Notes under the pieces: model-generated
Told to the model about the DNA's origin: nothing
The model's input: only the letters and a program-made list of their open reading frames with translations
Database searches by the model: none
Assembly: GCF_003063315.1 (NCBI RefSeq)
Contig: NZ_NERV01000002.1
Coordinates: forward strand, 620,001 to 684,000
Reading direction: 5' to 3'
Length of the DNA: 64,000 nt
DNA from: Limnohabitans sp. T6-5
GTDB taxonomy: Bacteria; Pseudomonadota; Gammaproteobacteria; Burkholderiales; Burkholderiaceae_C
Program-made: the position numbers and the translations under genes
Part shown: piece by piece, positions 49,287 to 57,888 of the stretch
Layout of the letters: every line of letters begins with the position of its first letter
Position numbering within the stretch: the first letter of the stretch is position 1

Positions 49287-49792
49287 TTCGCCCCCAATGC
49301 ACTGTGCAGCGCATCCGTTTTTTCTTTGGACCCAGAACTCGACCCGTAGTGATAAGCCAGCACCATGGTGGCAATGGCGTCCAGCAGGCCCAAAATGCGG
49401 CCCGCCACGATCTCAGGCACCGTTTTGGGGTAACCATGAAACAGCACCCACAGCTCGGCGCCAATGGCAATCACCAACAGCGCGCAAGACAGCGCAAAAA
49501 CACGCCCTGCCGTTCCCCCTGCCACAGAGGCATCACGCGCACCCTGGCGGTCGGCCACTTCCAGCTTGGCAAAGTCAAGGCCCAGCTGGTCAGCCTGGGC
49601 CTGCAACTCAGCCTCGGCCTGCTTGACGGCGGCCAGCTGTTCAGCGCTCAGGGTGTTCCCGGCAATGGCCTGCTTGATATCTTTGGCGTCCATGCCCGTG
49701 GCTTTGCACAAACTGTCAATGGCCATGCCTGCCAATGGGCCACCCAGCGCGCAAGCAATGGTGGGTGCAAGTTGTTTCAACCAATCCATCAC
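49283..49792 (-). CDS. GTA-type three-TM holin family protein
   Basis: The 169-residue protein begins MMDWLKQLAPTIACALGGPL, a Gly-rich first segment. An amphipathic coiled coil follows (about 48-85), then two membrane helices (about 93-115 and 124-147). This fits the GTA_holin_3TM class, which releases gene transfer agents and phages. It lies directly after the portal gene with a four-base overlap and before the endolysin. Confidence 0.7.
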   Translation of the reverse strand: MMDWLKQLAPTIACALGGPLAGMAIDSLCKATGMDAKDIKQAIAGNTLSAEQLAAVKQAEAELQAQADQLGLDFAKLEVADRQGARDASVAGGTAGRVFALSCALLVIAIGAELWVLFHGYPKTVPEIVAGRILGLLDAIATMVLAYHYGSSSGSKEKTDALHSALGAK

Positions 49793-52164
49793 GATCCCCG
49801 TGGTTTAGATGCCCGCATTTCGCCATGCTTGCCACGGGCGTCCAACTCGTCGATGCGCGTCATCAGCTCTTCCAGGCGCTTGTCGCTGGCCGTTTGAATC
49901 TCGGCCACCCGGGCAGCGCTGTCGGCATTGATGCGGGCCACCTCCACGGCAGTGTCGGCCTCGCGGTTGATCTTGATCGTCTCGTTGGCCAACTTGGCCT
50001 GCAGCTGCTGAAGCTGGGCACTCAGGCGGTCAATCTCGTCAGCGGCTTGCTGGCGCACATTGGCCAGCGCCGAATCCATCTCAGCACCCTGCCCGCCCTG
50101 CATGCGGGCGCTGTCCGCCTCGGCTTGCAGTTTCGCGGCCCTGGCCTGGATTTCTTCGATCTTGGCCAGCTGCTCGTCCAGCGTGGCCTTGGCCGTGGCG
50201 CGCTGCAACTGCATCGCCTCGGACTGCATCGCGGCCTGCTCTTCGGCCTGGGCCTCCTCTTCGGGCGTCATGGGCTTGTTCTCGTCCCGCTCGCCCGTCA
50301 TCTTGCGGATGGCGTTCGCGATTTCGTCCTTATTGGGCATGTCGCTGAATTCCATGGCAATGGTCATCAGGCGCAATGAAACCTCGGGCGGCAGGCGGGA
50401 GGCCAGCTGGTTCAGGCTGTCAAACATCACCTGGCGCAGCGTGCCCGCATAGTCCTGCTCAGACACAGAAAAGTCGCTGCAACTGGCGGTGATGTCGTTC
50501 AAGAACCGCACCGACCCATCGGGCTGCATCTCGGGCTGGTTGATCTTCACCCACTCCAGCGCGCCCTTGGCGCCGGTCAGGCGGATCACCTTTTCAGTCG
50601 TGTACCACTGCTCCACGAGGCTCAGGCGCTTCTCGCCCTGAATCTGCGTGGCATACCGTTTGTTGTCGAAGAACTCCGTGGTGACCACGCTGCCCTGCAT
50701 CTGGCGGGCCTTGATCGCTTCTCCAGACACGGCATTGGTCTGGCGCCCCATGTTCTCCTGACTGACCCCAGCAGACTTCTGAATCGCCTGGCCGTCCATC
50801 GTCATCATCTGCAGCTGGCCGGTGGCGGCGTCCGTGTCGCGCCGAATCTCCACCGACTTGCCCGGCTTCTTGACGATCATGCCGTCTGGTCGGCTGGCCT
50901 CGTCGCGCAGCTCGTCCAGATCGTCAACCGCCCCTTCGTCGGCGATGATCTGATTGGTGTTCAGCAAGAACAGGGCCTTGCTGGCCCGCTTGTTCAAGTC
51001 CTGCTGAATGTCGCGCACCCGGCGAATCGCGCCATACGGCAGCCGGTCGCGGCCCCGGCGATAACCCCATGTGGGCGTCAGGCTGAATTTGTTGTGGCGG
51101 TAAATGCTCACGCCCAAAGACAGCATCTTGGACTCGGTGAACACCGCCACATGCGTGCGCATCATCACCCGGTCAATGAGCTGGGAGCCGTGCTGGGCCA
51201 GCACCTCGGCCATGGCCTTGTCGCCCTCGTTGTAGAAAGCGCCCTTGAGCGGGCCGTCTGCAACCACCTTGGCCTTGGCGGGCATCTTGAACTGGCACTC
51301 GATCAGCTTGATGCGGCGGCGGCGCGCCTGGGCCGTGGCCCCCGTGCCGTTGGCATAAATCGTGCCCTGGCGTCCGTTCATCATGTCGGTGGACATGTAC
51401 CAGCTGTACTCGTCCTGGGTGTCCGTCATGTGGCGTGTCGACTCTTCGACACCCTCGGCCACGGCATCCAGCCGGGTCGGAAACATCATGCGGGCAATGT
51501 CTTCATCCACCCAGCGCCAGCGGAAAATGTAGCGGCCATCCTCGGTGTCCAGGTCGTAGCTCATGGAATCCCAGAGCACGTTGCGCCAGTCCTCGTACTT
51601 CGAGTAAATCGGGTCCTTGGTCGGGTCGTCACACACCCCATCGTCCACCCAACCAACGCCCACCTTCACGGCGTCGGCAAAAGCGCGTGAGCGTGAAAAC
51701 TCGCTGTGCGTGATGTCGCTGGTGTACTTCAGCACCTTGGTCTTCACGTCCGCGATTTTTACCTCGTCCTCCCGGCGCGGCAGCACCTTCCAGTCCACAC
51801 GGGCGCGGCGCTCAGTGCCGATCAGCCAATCACACATTGGGGCCACCTCGTTGTAAACCAGAGGCATTTGGCCGCGCTCGCGCAGGATGGCGGCATCCTC
51901 GGGGTCCCATTGCAGCGAGTCGTAAAAGTCGTTGTCGATGGCCATTTCCAGCCGGTTCGCGGCCTGGCGCTGCTTCTCCAGGTAGTACCACTCCAGCAAC
52001 TGGCGGTGCACCTGGCGCGGCCCCTCGCCATCGAGCCAGTTGCCAGCGGCTGCGGCCTTGGGGTCCACCAGCGTGCGAATCTGCTCCGTCTGGCGCTGGA
52101 AATAGTCGTCGCCCGGGGCCTTGTGGTTGGACGTGAACTCGATGGGGTTGTTCATGTCAGCCAT
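49789..52164 (-). CDS. P22-type portal protein
   Basis: The 791-residue protein has the portal pattern IDNDFYDSLQWDPEDAAILR, QMPLVYNEVAPMCDWLIGTER and the helical block GYRRGRDRLPYGAIRRVRDI. It ends with a long coiled coil (about 650-780) rich in Gln/Glu/Ala. It forms the dodecameric ring at one vertex through which DNA passes. The size matches P22-like portals with their barrel. It follows the 52157 gene with an overlap. Confidence 0.88.
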   Translation of the reverse strand: MADMNNPIEFTSNHKAPGDDYFQRQTEQIRTLVDPKAAAAGNWLDGEGPRQVHRQLLEWYYLEKQRQAANRLEMAIDNDFYDSLQWDPEDAAILRERGQMPLVYNEVAPMCDWLIGTERRARVDWKVLPRREDEVKIADVKTKVLKYTSDITHSEFSRSRAFADAVKVGVGWVDDGVCDDPTKDPIYSKYEDWRNVLWDSMSYDLDTEDGRYIFRWRWVDEDIARMMFPTRLDAVAEGVEESTRHMTDTQDEYSWYMSTDMMNGRQGTIYANGTGATAQARRRRIKLIECQFKMPAKAKVVADGPLKGAFYNEGDKAMAEVLAQHGSQLIDRVMMRTHVAVFTESKMLSLGVSIYRHNKFSLTPTWGYRRGRDRLPYGAIRRVRDIQQDLNKRASKALFLLNTNQIIADEGAVDDLDELRDEASRPDGMIVKKPGKSVEIRRDTDAATGQLQMMTMDGQAIQKSAGVSQENMGRQTNAVSGEAIKARQMQGSVVTTEFFDNKRYATQIQGEKRLSLVEQWYTTEKVIRLTGAKGALEWVKINQPEMQPDGSVRFLNDITASCSDFSVSEQDYAGTLRQVMFDSLNQLASRLPPEVSLRLMTIAMEFSDMPNKDEIANAIRKMTGERDENKPMTPEEEAQAEEQAAMQSEAMQLQRATAKATLDEQLAKIEEIQARAAKLQAEADSARMQGGQGAEMDSALANVRQQAADEIDRLSAQLQQLQAKLANETIKINREADTAVEVARINADSAARVAEIQTASDKRLEELMTRIDELDARGKHGEMRASKPRGS
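49821..49836. repeat. Copy 5 of the 3'-end motif of the late operon
   Basis: CGCCATGCTTGCCACG lies within the last codons of the portal gene (encoding RGKHG), differing at the first base from copies 1 and 2. Confidence 0.55.
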
Positions 52165-52573
52165 AAGACGCGCCCTCGTCTTCCAGGCGAATGTCCTGGG
52201 CCGCGATCAGCTGGCCATCGCCGCGCAGCTGCATGCTCCCAAAGCTGCCCTTGTGCAACTCAGGCGGCTGACTCGATGGCATGCGCATCAGCGTTTCCAG
52301 GCCGTCATGAATGATCGTGGCGATCTTGAACCAGGTGTCCGTGCTCTCGGTCATGCCCAGCACATCGCAGGCCTTGCGCGCTTGAGCGGCCAAGTAGTGC
52401 GGATCGTCGTATTTGTAGAGCGCTGATTCACACACGATGTACCAGGCCGCGCCCTTGCGGTGCGTGGGCAAAAGCACCATCGCCCGCTCGTCATTCACCC
52501 AAGTGTAGATTTGGGTGATTTCCCCGAAAACATGCGATTCGTGCGCTCGGCGCAGGTCAATTGAAACGGCCAT
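52157..52573 (-). CDS. Phage protein of unknown function before the portal gene
   Basis: The 138-residue protein is mixed alpha/beta (WVNDERAMVLLPTHRKGAAW, then YIVCESALYKYDD). It occurs between the terminase large subunit and the portal gene in related phages, where genes of unknown function are common. Its stop overlaps the portal start by eight bases. Confidence 0.65.
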   Translation of the reverse strand: MAVSIDLRRAHESHVFGEITQIYTWVNDERAMVLLPTHRKGAAWYIVCESALYKYDDPHYLAAQARKACDVLGMTESTDTWFKIATIIHDGLETLMRMPSSQPPELHKGSFGSMQLRGDGQLIAAQDIRLEDEGASYG

Positions 52574-52578
52574 TGGAA

Positions 52579-52603
52579 CCCTCAGAATTACTCAACTGAG
52601 GGT
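52579..52603. terminator. Hairpin after the terminase gene
   Basis: CCCTCAG (52579-52585) and CTGAGGG (52596-52602) form a seven-bp stem with a ten-base loop. It is immediately followed, in the other direction, by the 3'-end motif at 52603. It has no long T run, so it is more likely an RNA processing or stability hairpin than a full terminator. Confidence 0.4.
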
Positions 52604-52618
52604 GCCATGCTTGGCACG
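52603..52618. repeat. Copy 6 of the 3'-end motif of the late operon
   Basis: TGCCATGCTTGGCACG directly abuts the stop codon of the terminase large subunit gene. It is inside the perfect inverted repeat GTGCCA-TGCT-TGGCAC. Confidence 0.65.
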
Positions 52619-54223
52619 TCAAACAGCCATGCCGCTGCCGCGCCGCCTGAACCGCTGGCCCGATGGCCCGCCCATGGATGGCGTCGTGAACCCGTTGTGG
52701 AACTGGTTGCCGCCGTCCGCCTCCTGGCCAAACTGCCTGAAAGCGTCAGAGCCGTGGCTGGCATCGTCGTGCACAGGCGTGGTCTTGAAGCAGCCGTTGC
52801 GCTTGTCCCACTCCTTTTTGTAGGTGGCCAAGCGCTTGAGGCCCTGCCTGCAGGCCGTCTCGTCAAAGTAGCACGACCCGAACACGTTGCGCACCGACTG
52901 AATGCCCGCCGTGATGGACGGCGTGACAGGCACCACATGAAAGCGCTGGCCCGGCATCAAGCCTTCCATCATGTCCTGAATCGACCGGCTCGCCGCCTTG
53001 TTCTCGGCAATGCGCTTGTGTGCAGCTTCGTGCGGCAGGTAGTGGGTACCAAACACAAAGCCCAAGCCCTGCAGGTAGTTTGAAAAGTGGTCCAGGTCTT
53101 CGCCGCTCTCTTCGTAGTACCCAATGAACCGGTTTTCCATCCCGACCCGCTGGTGCAACCAGATGGATGTCATATCGCCCTTGCCGATGTCCCAGAACGT
53201 GTTGACGGGCGCCATGACCCTGGGGATTGTCGTGAGCACGCGCCCGCTCTTGCGCGCCAGAGAAAGCTGGTTCGTGTAATAGCAGCCCTGGGTGGACAGC
53301 TGGAAAGCCTCTTCGCGGTAGCTGGGGTACTCCTGCCACATCAGCGACTGATCACCTGAAAAGTCAGCCTCCATCGTGGCGCAGTACCAGGCCCGCTTTT
53401 CGGGCGCAATTTCCCGGCCGATGCGCGCCTCCACATCGTTGAAATACCGGTGCATCGTGTCCGTCACGATCACAGCGTCTGCGTCCAACTCGTACTCTGG
53501 CATTTCCCACCAGGCGAAGAAGTGGAACCGGTAATCCTTGGGCGTGAGCGCTGTGCCCTGCTCTTGCTGGGCAGCGGCGCGCTCCGTCATTTCGTAGAAC
53601 GGCCCCTCCTGCCCCTCGGCCGTCGACTCAATCACCAAAATGCCCGACTTGGGCACGGACGGGATAGACCCGGTGATCACCTCCTTGGCCTTGTCCGGTG
53701 TCTTGGCACAAATCTTGCCGAACTCAGACACATGCAGGCGGTGCGTTGTGCCCCCGCGCATGGATGTGGCCACCCGGATCGTGGCGTTGTTGTGTGAAAA
53801 CTCCAGCTCGCTCGCGTTCTCCGTCTTGAGCGGGAACATCTGGCGCAACACCTCGGGCAGGTTGTCGTAGGCGTAGCGAATCTTGCCCTTGAAAATCGAC
53901 TCGGCTGTCTCGCGGTCCTGGGCAATGATGCCGCACCGAATAGGCGACTTGCTGAACAGCGCAGTGTCCAGCCACAGCAAGGCAATCAAGGTCGTGAAAC
54001 CCATCTGCCTGGCCTTCAGGATGATGTTGCGATGGTGCAGCCGGGCAATCAGGCGGCGCTGCGCCCTGTTGGGCCTGAACGTCACCACCATGCCCTCGTC
54101 GTCGTCGCTGTCCTCGTCCTTGGTGATGATCTTGTACAGGTTCGACATGCGCCAAACCGGGTCTTTGATCTTCTCCAGCAGCTCAGCCGGGATCAGCTCA
54201 GCGGGGCTTTGCTCACTCGTCAT
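52619..54223 (-). CDS. terL: Terminase large subunit
   Basis: The 534-residue protein has the ATPase P-loop variant ILKARQMGFTT with Walker-B region SGILVIESTAEG. It also has a nuclease domain with the aspartate in NTFWDIGKGDMTSIWLHQRV and the acidic segment HASHGSDAFRQF-like near the end. It cuts and packages DNA into the head. The start at 54223 is used since the longer start is inside the upstream gene. It overlaps terS by 11 bases. Confidence 0.92.
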   Translation of the reverse strand: MTSEQSPAELIPAELLEKIKDPVWRMSNLYKIITKDEDSDDDEGMVVTFRPNRAQRRLIARLHHRNIILKARQMGFTTLIALLWLDTALFSKSPIRCGIIAQDRETAESIFKGKIRYAYDNLPEVLRQMFPLKTENASELEFSHNNATIRVATSMRGGTTHRLHVSEFGKICAKTPDKAKEVITGSIPSVPKSGILVIESTAEGQEGPFYEMTERAAAQQEQGTALTPKDYRFHFFAWWEMPEYELDADAVIVTDTMHRYFNDVEARIGREIAPEKRAWYCATMEADFSGDQSLMWQEYPSYREEAFQLSTQGCYYTNQLSLARKSGRVLTTIPRVMAPVNTFWDIGKGDMTSIWLHQRVGMENRFIGYYEESGEDLDHFSNYLQGLGFVFGTHYLPHEAAHKRIAENKAASRSIQDMMEGLMPGQRFHVVPVTPSITAGIQSVRNVFGSCYFDETACRQGLKRLATYKKEWDKRNGCFKTTPVHDDASHGSDAFRQFGQEADGGNQFHNGFTTPSMGGPSGQRFRRRGSGMAV

Positions 54224-54764
54224 CGTCACCGCCCTTGGCCACACCCTGCACATTGCCCGTCACCGCATCGGCCAGCGCCTTGAACGGGTCGGTCTTTTGC
54301 TTGTTGTCCAGCTCATACAGGCCCAGCACCTTCGCGGCCTTCTCCAGCGCAGAGTTTTTGTCCCAAAACTTGTACTCGATGCGCCCGAACTCGTCGATCT
54401 TGAAGCTGGCCACCGCCGCCCGTGTGGCAGGGTCCAGCTCATGGGGCAGCTTCACCTTGCCGTCATCGGTCATGATCCCGGCAATGTCGGACAGGGCCAC
54501 GCGCTTGATTTCCTTGAGCACATCGCTGGCGATCAGCTCGGCCTTGTCAGCGGCCCCGGCCTGCAGCTCAGCGATGCGCTCCTTCACGGCGGGCATGGAA
54601 GCGGTGTGACTTCCCCGCTCGTTCACGCTTGATTGCTTGGTCCCCGTGGCCACCTTGTAGGCAGCGCGGTAAGCGTCCGAATAGCTCATGCCCGACACCA
54701 CCGCCTGAGCAAATGCGTCTTGCTGGGGCGTCAGCTTGCCCTTTTTCCTGCCGTTGCTCTTCAT
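54213..54764 (-). CDS. terS: Terminase small subunit
   Basis: The 183-residue protein starts with a Lys/Gly-rich tail (MKSNGRKKGKLTPQQDAFAQ). It shows the Terminase_2-type DNA-binding pattern QDAFAQAVVSGMSYSDAYRAAY. A central helix (KERIAELQAGAADKAELI) follows, and an acidic C-terminus (GGDDDE) that usually binds the large subunit. It recognises the packaging start site. Its ATG overlaps the DUF1064 gene stop. Confidence 0.88.
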   Translation of the reverse strand: MKSNGRKKGKLTPQQDAFAQAVVSGMSYSDAYRAAYKVATGTKQSSVNERGSHTASMPAVKERIAELQAGAADKAELIASDVLKEIKRVALSDIAGIMTDDGKVKLPHELDPATRAAVASFKIDEFGRIEYKFWDKNSALEKAAKVLGLYELDNKQKTDPFKALADAVTGNVQGVAKGGDDDE

Positions 54765-55213
54765 GAACGAACCTCTTGCACTTCGATGCCGTGCACATGC
54801 AACATGAGTTTTCTCTTGAGGCGAAATTCAGGCGTCACCGCCCCCTTCACATCCTCCACGATCGTCTTGCCCGTGCGGGCGTCGATGTAGGTGAAGTCGG
54901 CCAGGTAGACCGTGGGCCGCTCCTTCTTGCCGCTTGGGCTCACCTGGGCAGGGATCAACTCAAACGGCACCTGAAGGCGCAGGTTGCGGATTTCCTTGGC
55001 CTTCTCCAGCATCACCAGATAGGCCCAACGCTTGTGCTCGGCCTTGGAGTCAAACGTGATGCCCTTGTCCACCACCTTCTGGTTTCCGTATTTCTGGGTT
55101 CGGCGCACCTTCTCGGCGGGCGCGTCCCGCATCGCGGCCAGTGATGGCCGGGCCGCTGACCTGGCGCGCAAGTCCAGCAAATCGGCTGTCGTCAGTCTCA
55201 AGGCCTTGCTCAT
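54761..55213 (-). CDS. DUF1064 family nuclease
   Basis: The 150-residue protein has the DUF1064 blocks KYGNQKVVDKGITFDSKAEH, then VYLADFTYIDARTGKTIVEDVKG. The second contains the D-x(n)-E-x-K pattern of PD-(D/E)XK nucleases. Family members resemble Holliday-junction resolvases and may process DNA before packaging. It sits immediately upstream of terS with a four-base overlap. Confidence 0.85.
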   Translation of the reverse strand: MSKALRLTTADLLDLRARSAARPSLAAMRDAPAEKVRRTQKYGNQKVVDKGITFDSKAEHKRWAYLVMLEKAKEIRNLRLQVPFELIPAQVSPSGKKERPTVYLADFTYIDARTGKTIVEDVKGAVTPEFRLKRKLMLHVHGIEVQEVRS

Positions 55214-55434
55214 GCCGCCCCCTCAAACAGGTCCAGCGTGGCCGAATCACGCACGGCCAACGACTTCACCGGGGCGCGGCCACCGGGCACGGGAAACACC
55301 TGGCCAGACTTGCGAAACGCCAGCGTCAGCAGGCCAGCACGGCGGGCACACGTCGGCCCCACCGGGTGAACCCCGATCATCACGGCGGGGCGCAGCGTCA
55401 GGCGCCCGCACAAAGCGCATCGGTTGTGCATCAA
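55210..55434 (-). CDS. Small zinc-ribbon-like phage protein
   Basis: The 74-residue protein starts MMHNRCALCGRLTLRPAVMI and has CxxC followed by GPTCARR, a likely zinc site with few remaining ligands. It overlaps the next gene (ATGA). Such small ribbons in phages are often DNA- or RNA-binding. Confidence 0.55.
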   Translation of the reverse strand: MMHNRCALCGRLTLRPAVMIGVHPVGPTCARRAGLLTLAFRKSGQVFPVPGGRAPVKSLAVRDSATLDLFEGAA

Positions 55435-55462
55435 GGCAACACCCCAGCGGCCAGGCCAAAAT

Positions 55463-55765
55463 CTACTTCGTCATCGCTGAGCGGCGTTTCTGCACGAGCA
55501 GGCGGGCGGACGCCTTCACGTCGTCCAGGCCAAATGCAGGGGCAAGGCGCTTGATGTTCCTGGCGATCAGGGACAGCATCGCCTCGGCCTGCGGGGATTG
55601 CGGCCGGGTTGTGGAAAGCAGCCTTGCGCAGCATTCTTGGCACGCCATCCGGTAAGTCCCAGACACGGGACGTTGTTGCGAGGATTCGCAGGCTGGGCAC
55701 GCCGCAATCGGCGCAGCCTCGGGCTTGGCAGACAGCAAGGTCATGGCAGGATTTGGGTTTTCCAT
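55463..55765 (-). CDS. Zinc-finger-like phage protein
   Basis: The 100-residue protein has CPACESSQQRPVSG and CQECCARLL, giving four or more Cys ligands at about residues 23-50, followed by a helical C-terminus (ARNIKRLAPAF). It lies downstream of the P-like replication gene. A second overlapping reading frame (55431-55778) is poorer in character and is not chosen. Confidence 0.55.
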   Translation of the reverse strand: MENPNPAMTLLSAKPEAAPIAACPACESSQQRPVSGTYRMACQECCARLLSTTRPQSPQAEAMLSLIARNIKRLAPAFGLDDVKASARLLVQKRRSAMTK

Positions 55766-55774
55766 GAAATTTCG

Positions 55775-56407
55775 TCACGGCTTGACGCTTTCTGGCACGA
55801 TTTCTGCCTTACCCGCCAGCTTCGCTTTCAGGTCGGCAATCAACTGGCGCACCTTCTGCGGGTCGGCAGAACCTTGACCAGGCGCAGGCAAAGCATCGCG
55901 GCGCGGCGGTGGTTCGGGCAGATTGGGCGTGGACATCTTCTCGGCCAAGATGCGGGACCATCGGGTCTTTGCGGCGCTCCAGGACGAATTGCGCAAGTCC
56001 CATGTCCCGAAGTCCACAGCAGCCCAATAAACGGCCTTGTGGCTCCACTTGTCGCGGCCATCGTCACGCAGGCGCATCTGCGTGCAAGCCTCGGTGAAAG
56101 CCGCCTCGGCATCGAGCTGGGGACTGCAAGCGCGGATGAACTCAGTGATGGACGGGGGCCAGTCGAACAGGCGTGCACAAGCGCGGATGCCAACGGCAAT
56201 GTGCTGGGGCGTCAGCTGGGCGTCAACAAACGCATCAGCCCAAGCCTCGCGCCAGTTCACGATGGACGCCTCGCTCGGAAACGACGCCCGCCAGCGGTTC
56301 GGGTACATCCCGTCCAGCCGGTTGAAAAGGTGATCCATCGGGGACATCAAGCGCCCCCGGATGTGTCTGGCATCAAGCCAGGTGTTGCGCTGGCACGTCA
56401 ATGACAT
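55775..56407 (-). CDS. Phage replication protein P-like (helicase loader)
   Basis: The 210-residue protein has the P-like pattern MDHLFNRLDGMYPNRWRASF, then FVDAQLTPQHIAVGIRACAR and LFDWPPSITEFIRACSP. Lambda P-type proteins recruit the host DnaB helicase to the phage origin. The start at 56407 is supported by AAGGAG seven bases upstream; ATG 56347 is an alternative. It overlaps the upstream replication gene by 35 bases. Confidence 0.82.
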   Translation of the reverse strand: MSLTCQRNTWLDARHIRGRLMSPMDHLFNRLDGMYPNRWRASFPSEASIVNWREAWADAFVDAQLTPQHIAVGIRACARLFDWPPSITEFIRACSPQLDAEAAFTEACTQMRLRDDGRDKWSHKAVYWAAVDFGTWDLRNSSWSAAKTRWSRILAEKMSTPNLPEPPPRRDALPAPGQGSADPQKVRQLIADLKAKLAGKAEIVPESVKP

Positions 56408-57290
56408 GGCCTTGCTCCTTGTGCGATTGGTTCACGAAAGCCACCGGGTCAAACCGGTTCGGTCGGTAGGTGCCTGCTGGGTTGTTTGGGGTCTTGGCGT
56501 GGGCCTGGGCGTCCTGCAACTGCCCCTTCACGATGCCGATGGCATAGGCAAAGGTCTTGCCCTTCTCCACCGCCTGGCGTGCGGCATGCTCGAACATCGA
56601 AATCTCGGCCCCGCGCTCCAGCAGGCTGGCCAGATCAGGGTGTGACGGATTGACCGAAGGCATGCCAGCCGAGCGCATGGCATAGCAAACCGCCGTGGTC
56701 TTCGACACGGGCCTGGGCGGGTCGGGCGGATCGGCCTGACTCGCACCAACAATGGTTGAACTGTGTGTGTCTTTAATGTCTGGTGTCTGGTTACTGGTGT
56801 CTGGTGTCTGGTTAGCCGTGTTGTCACGCGTGACAGGTTGCGTGACAGGTGTAGACGAAATGCGTGACACCATCGCCTGGAGCTGCTCAGTCGGGGCGTC
56901 CCATGAGGCCGTAAATCCGTTCTGGCGCAACGTCTCAAACAGAAGTTTTCGGCGCTCGCGGGAACGGCGCTGGCGCTCCTTGTCGTTCTCACGCTTGGCC
57001 TGGGCGCCGGGCTGCTTATCCTGGTACCGGCTTATCTCGGCATCACAGCGCTTATGGCGCCAACCATCCGGGCACTGGGAAAAAAACTCCTCCAGCACAA
57101 CCTTGACCGCATCGCGCTCGGGCTTGGTGATCGCCCGCGCCAAGCGGCAAACATCCTTGAGGTCGGCTGGCAAAGGCTTCTCGCGGGTGTAATAGGCGTC
57201 GATCAAGCGTCGGTATGCCCCGTCCTCGACCATGGACAAGTGTGCCGTGTCGCGCACGTAATCGCCCAGATGGTGCTCGTAGTAGTTCAT
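56373..57290 (-). CDS. O-like replication initiator with DUF1376 domain
   Basis: The 305-residue protein starts MNYYEHHLGDYVRDTAHLSM, the DUF1376 N-terminal domain (about 1-90), with LVMVEDGAYRRLIDAYYTRE-type helices. A Arg/Lys-rich linker follows (KRENDKERQRRSRERRKL), then a Thr/Gln-rich segment. A C-terminal helical part (about 200-270) may bind the P-like partner. It likely binds repeats within its own gene, as lambda O does. The two repeats at 56777-56814 lie inside it. Confidence 0.8.
   Translation of the reverse strand: MNYYEHHLGDYVRDTAHLSMVEDGAYRRLIDAYYTREKPLPADLKDVCRLARAITKPERDAVKVVLEEFFSQCPDGWRHKRCDAEISRYQDKQPGAQAKRENDKERQRRSRERRKLLFETLRQNGFTASWDAPTEQLQAMVSRISSTPVTQPVTRDNTANQTPDTSNQTPDIKDTHSSTIVGASQADPPDPPRPVSKTTAVCYAMRSAGMPSVNPSHPDLASLLERGAEISMFEHAARQAVEKGKTFAYAIGIVKGQLQDAQAHAKTPNNPAGTYRPNRFDPVAFVNQSHKEQGHVIDVPAQHLA
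56777..56850. other. Candidate replication origin repeats inside the O-like gene
   Basis: TGTCTGGTGTCTGGTTA occurs twice (56777-56793 and 56798-56814), 21 bases apart, two helical turns. GCGTGACAGGT follows twice (56828-56838 and 56840-56850), with a TGTCACGCGTGACA palindrome between. Repeats of this kind inside the initiator gene resemble the lambda ori layout. Confidence 0.55.
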
Positions 57291-57616
57291 GCAGGGGCCC
57301 TTTGCGGCGCTATCCGGTACCGCAAATAGCGCGGGTTGCGTGCATCGTCAGATGTGGACTCAACCAAGTGCAGCGAACGCAGATAGATGCAGGCCCAGGT
57401 CACGGCCTTGGACGAGCAGCCGGTGCGCTTGACGATTTCGCCGTGGGTGAACCAGTTCTTCGGGAACCCATCGAGAAACTGCAGCACCGTGTCAGCCGTG
57501 CAGCCTGGCCGGTACACGCCAGCAGGCCTGGGGTTGTAGCGCGGCACGGACAAATTCAGGCCCTGGCGCTGGCCAATGTGCACCAATTGGGTGGCGGTCC
57601 AAGTTGCACCGCTCAT
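57287..57616 (-). CDS. Winged-helix-like early phage protein
   Basis: The 109-residue protein has a helix-turn-helix pattern at about 60-85 (FTHGEIVKRTGCSSKAVTWA, then CIYLRSLHLVEST) and a beta wing, ending RYRIAPQRAPA. It lies upstream of the replication genes with a four-base overlap. It may regulate or help load the initiator. No family is recognised. Confidence 0.6.
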   Translation of the reverse strand: MSGATWTATQLVHIGQRQGLNLSVPRYNPRPAGVYRPGCTADTVLQFLDGFPKNWFTHGEIVKRTGCSSKAVTWACIYLRSLHLVESTSDDARNPRYLRYRIAPQRAPA

Positions 57617-57873
57617 CGCGTCCCACTTTCCTCGGATGGACTTGAAGGCCCCGTCCGTGCGATCCTTCGCATCATGTTGAGTTCACCGAAAATCACCCGC
57701 TCCAAAATGCCCCGGGCAAACTCTGCCTTGCTGACGCCCTGGATGACAGCCAAGCCAATCAAGGCCTCGTTGAGTACGTCCGACACCGGCACATCAAGCC
57801 GCGCCGTCAACTTACCGTCAGGGCTCGTCTTGCCCGACCGACTCAAGGCCGTGTCATCGTTGAAATCTGTCAT
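57613..57873 (-). CDS. Small early protein with possible ribbon-helix-helix
   Basis: The 86-residue protein has a beta-strand (GKLTARLDVPVSDV) followed by helices (LIGLAVIQGVSKAEFARGILERV), which fits a ribbon-helix-helix layout. It is the first clear gene after the Cro-like gene in the leftward operon. It overlaps the next gene's start (ATGA). The role is unknown. Confidence 0.55.
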   Translation of the reverse strand: MTDFNDDTALSRSGKTSPDGKLTARLDVPVSDVLNEALIGLAVIQGVSKAEFARGILERVIFGELNMMRRIARTGPSSPSEESGTR

Positions 57874-57888
57874 GGGAGTGACCTAAAA

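Noticed and set aside
55431-55778. Alternative frame over the zinc-finger-like gene
   Set aside because: The 55463-55765 frame has the CxxC pairs and better residue composition; the alternative is Arg/Pro-rich and lacks them.
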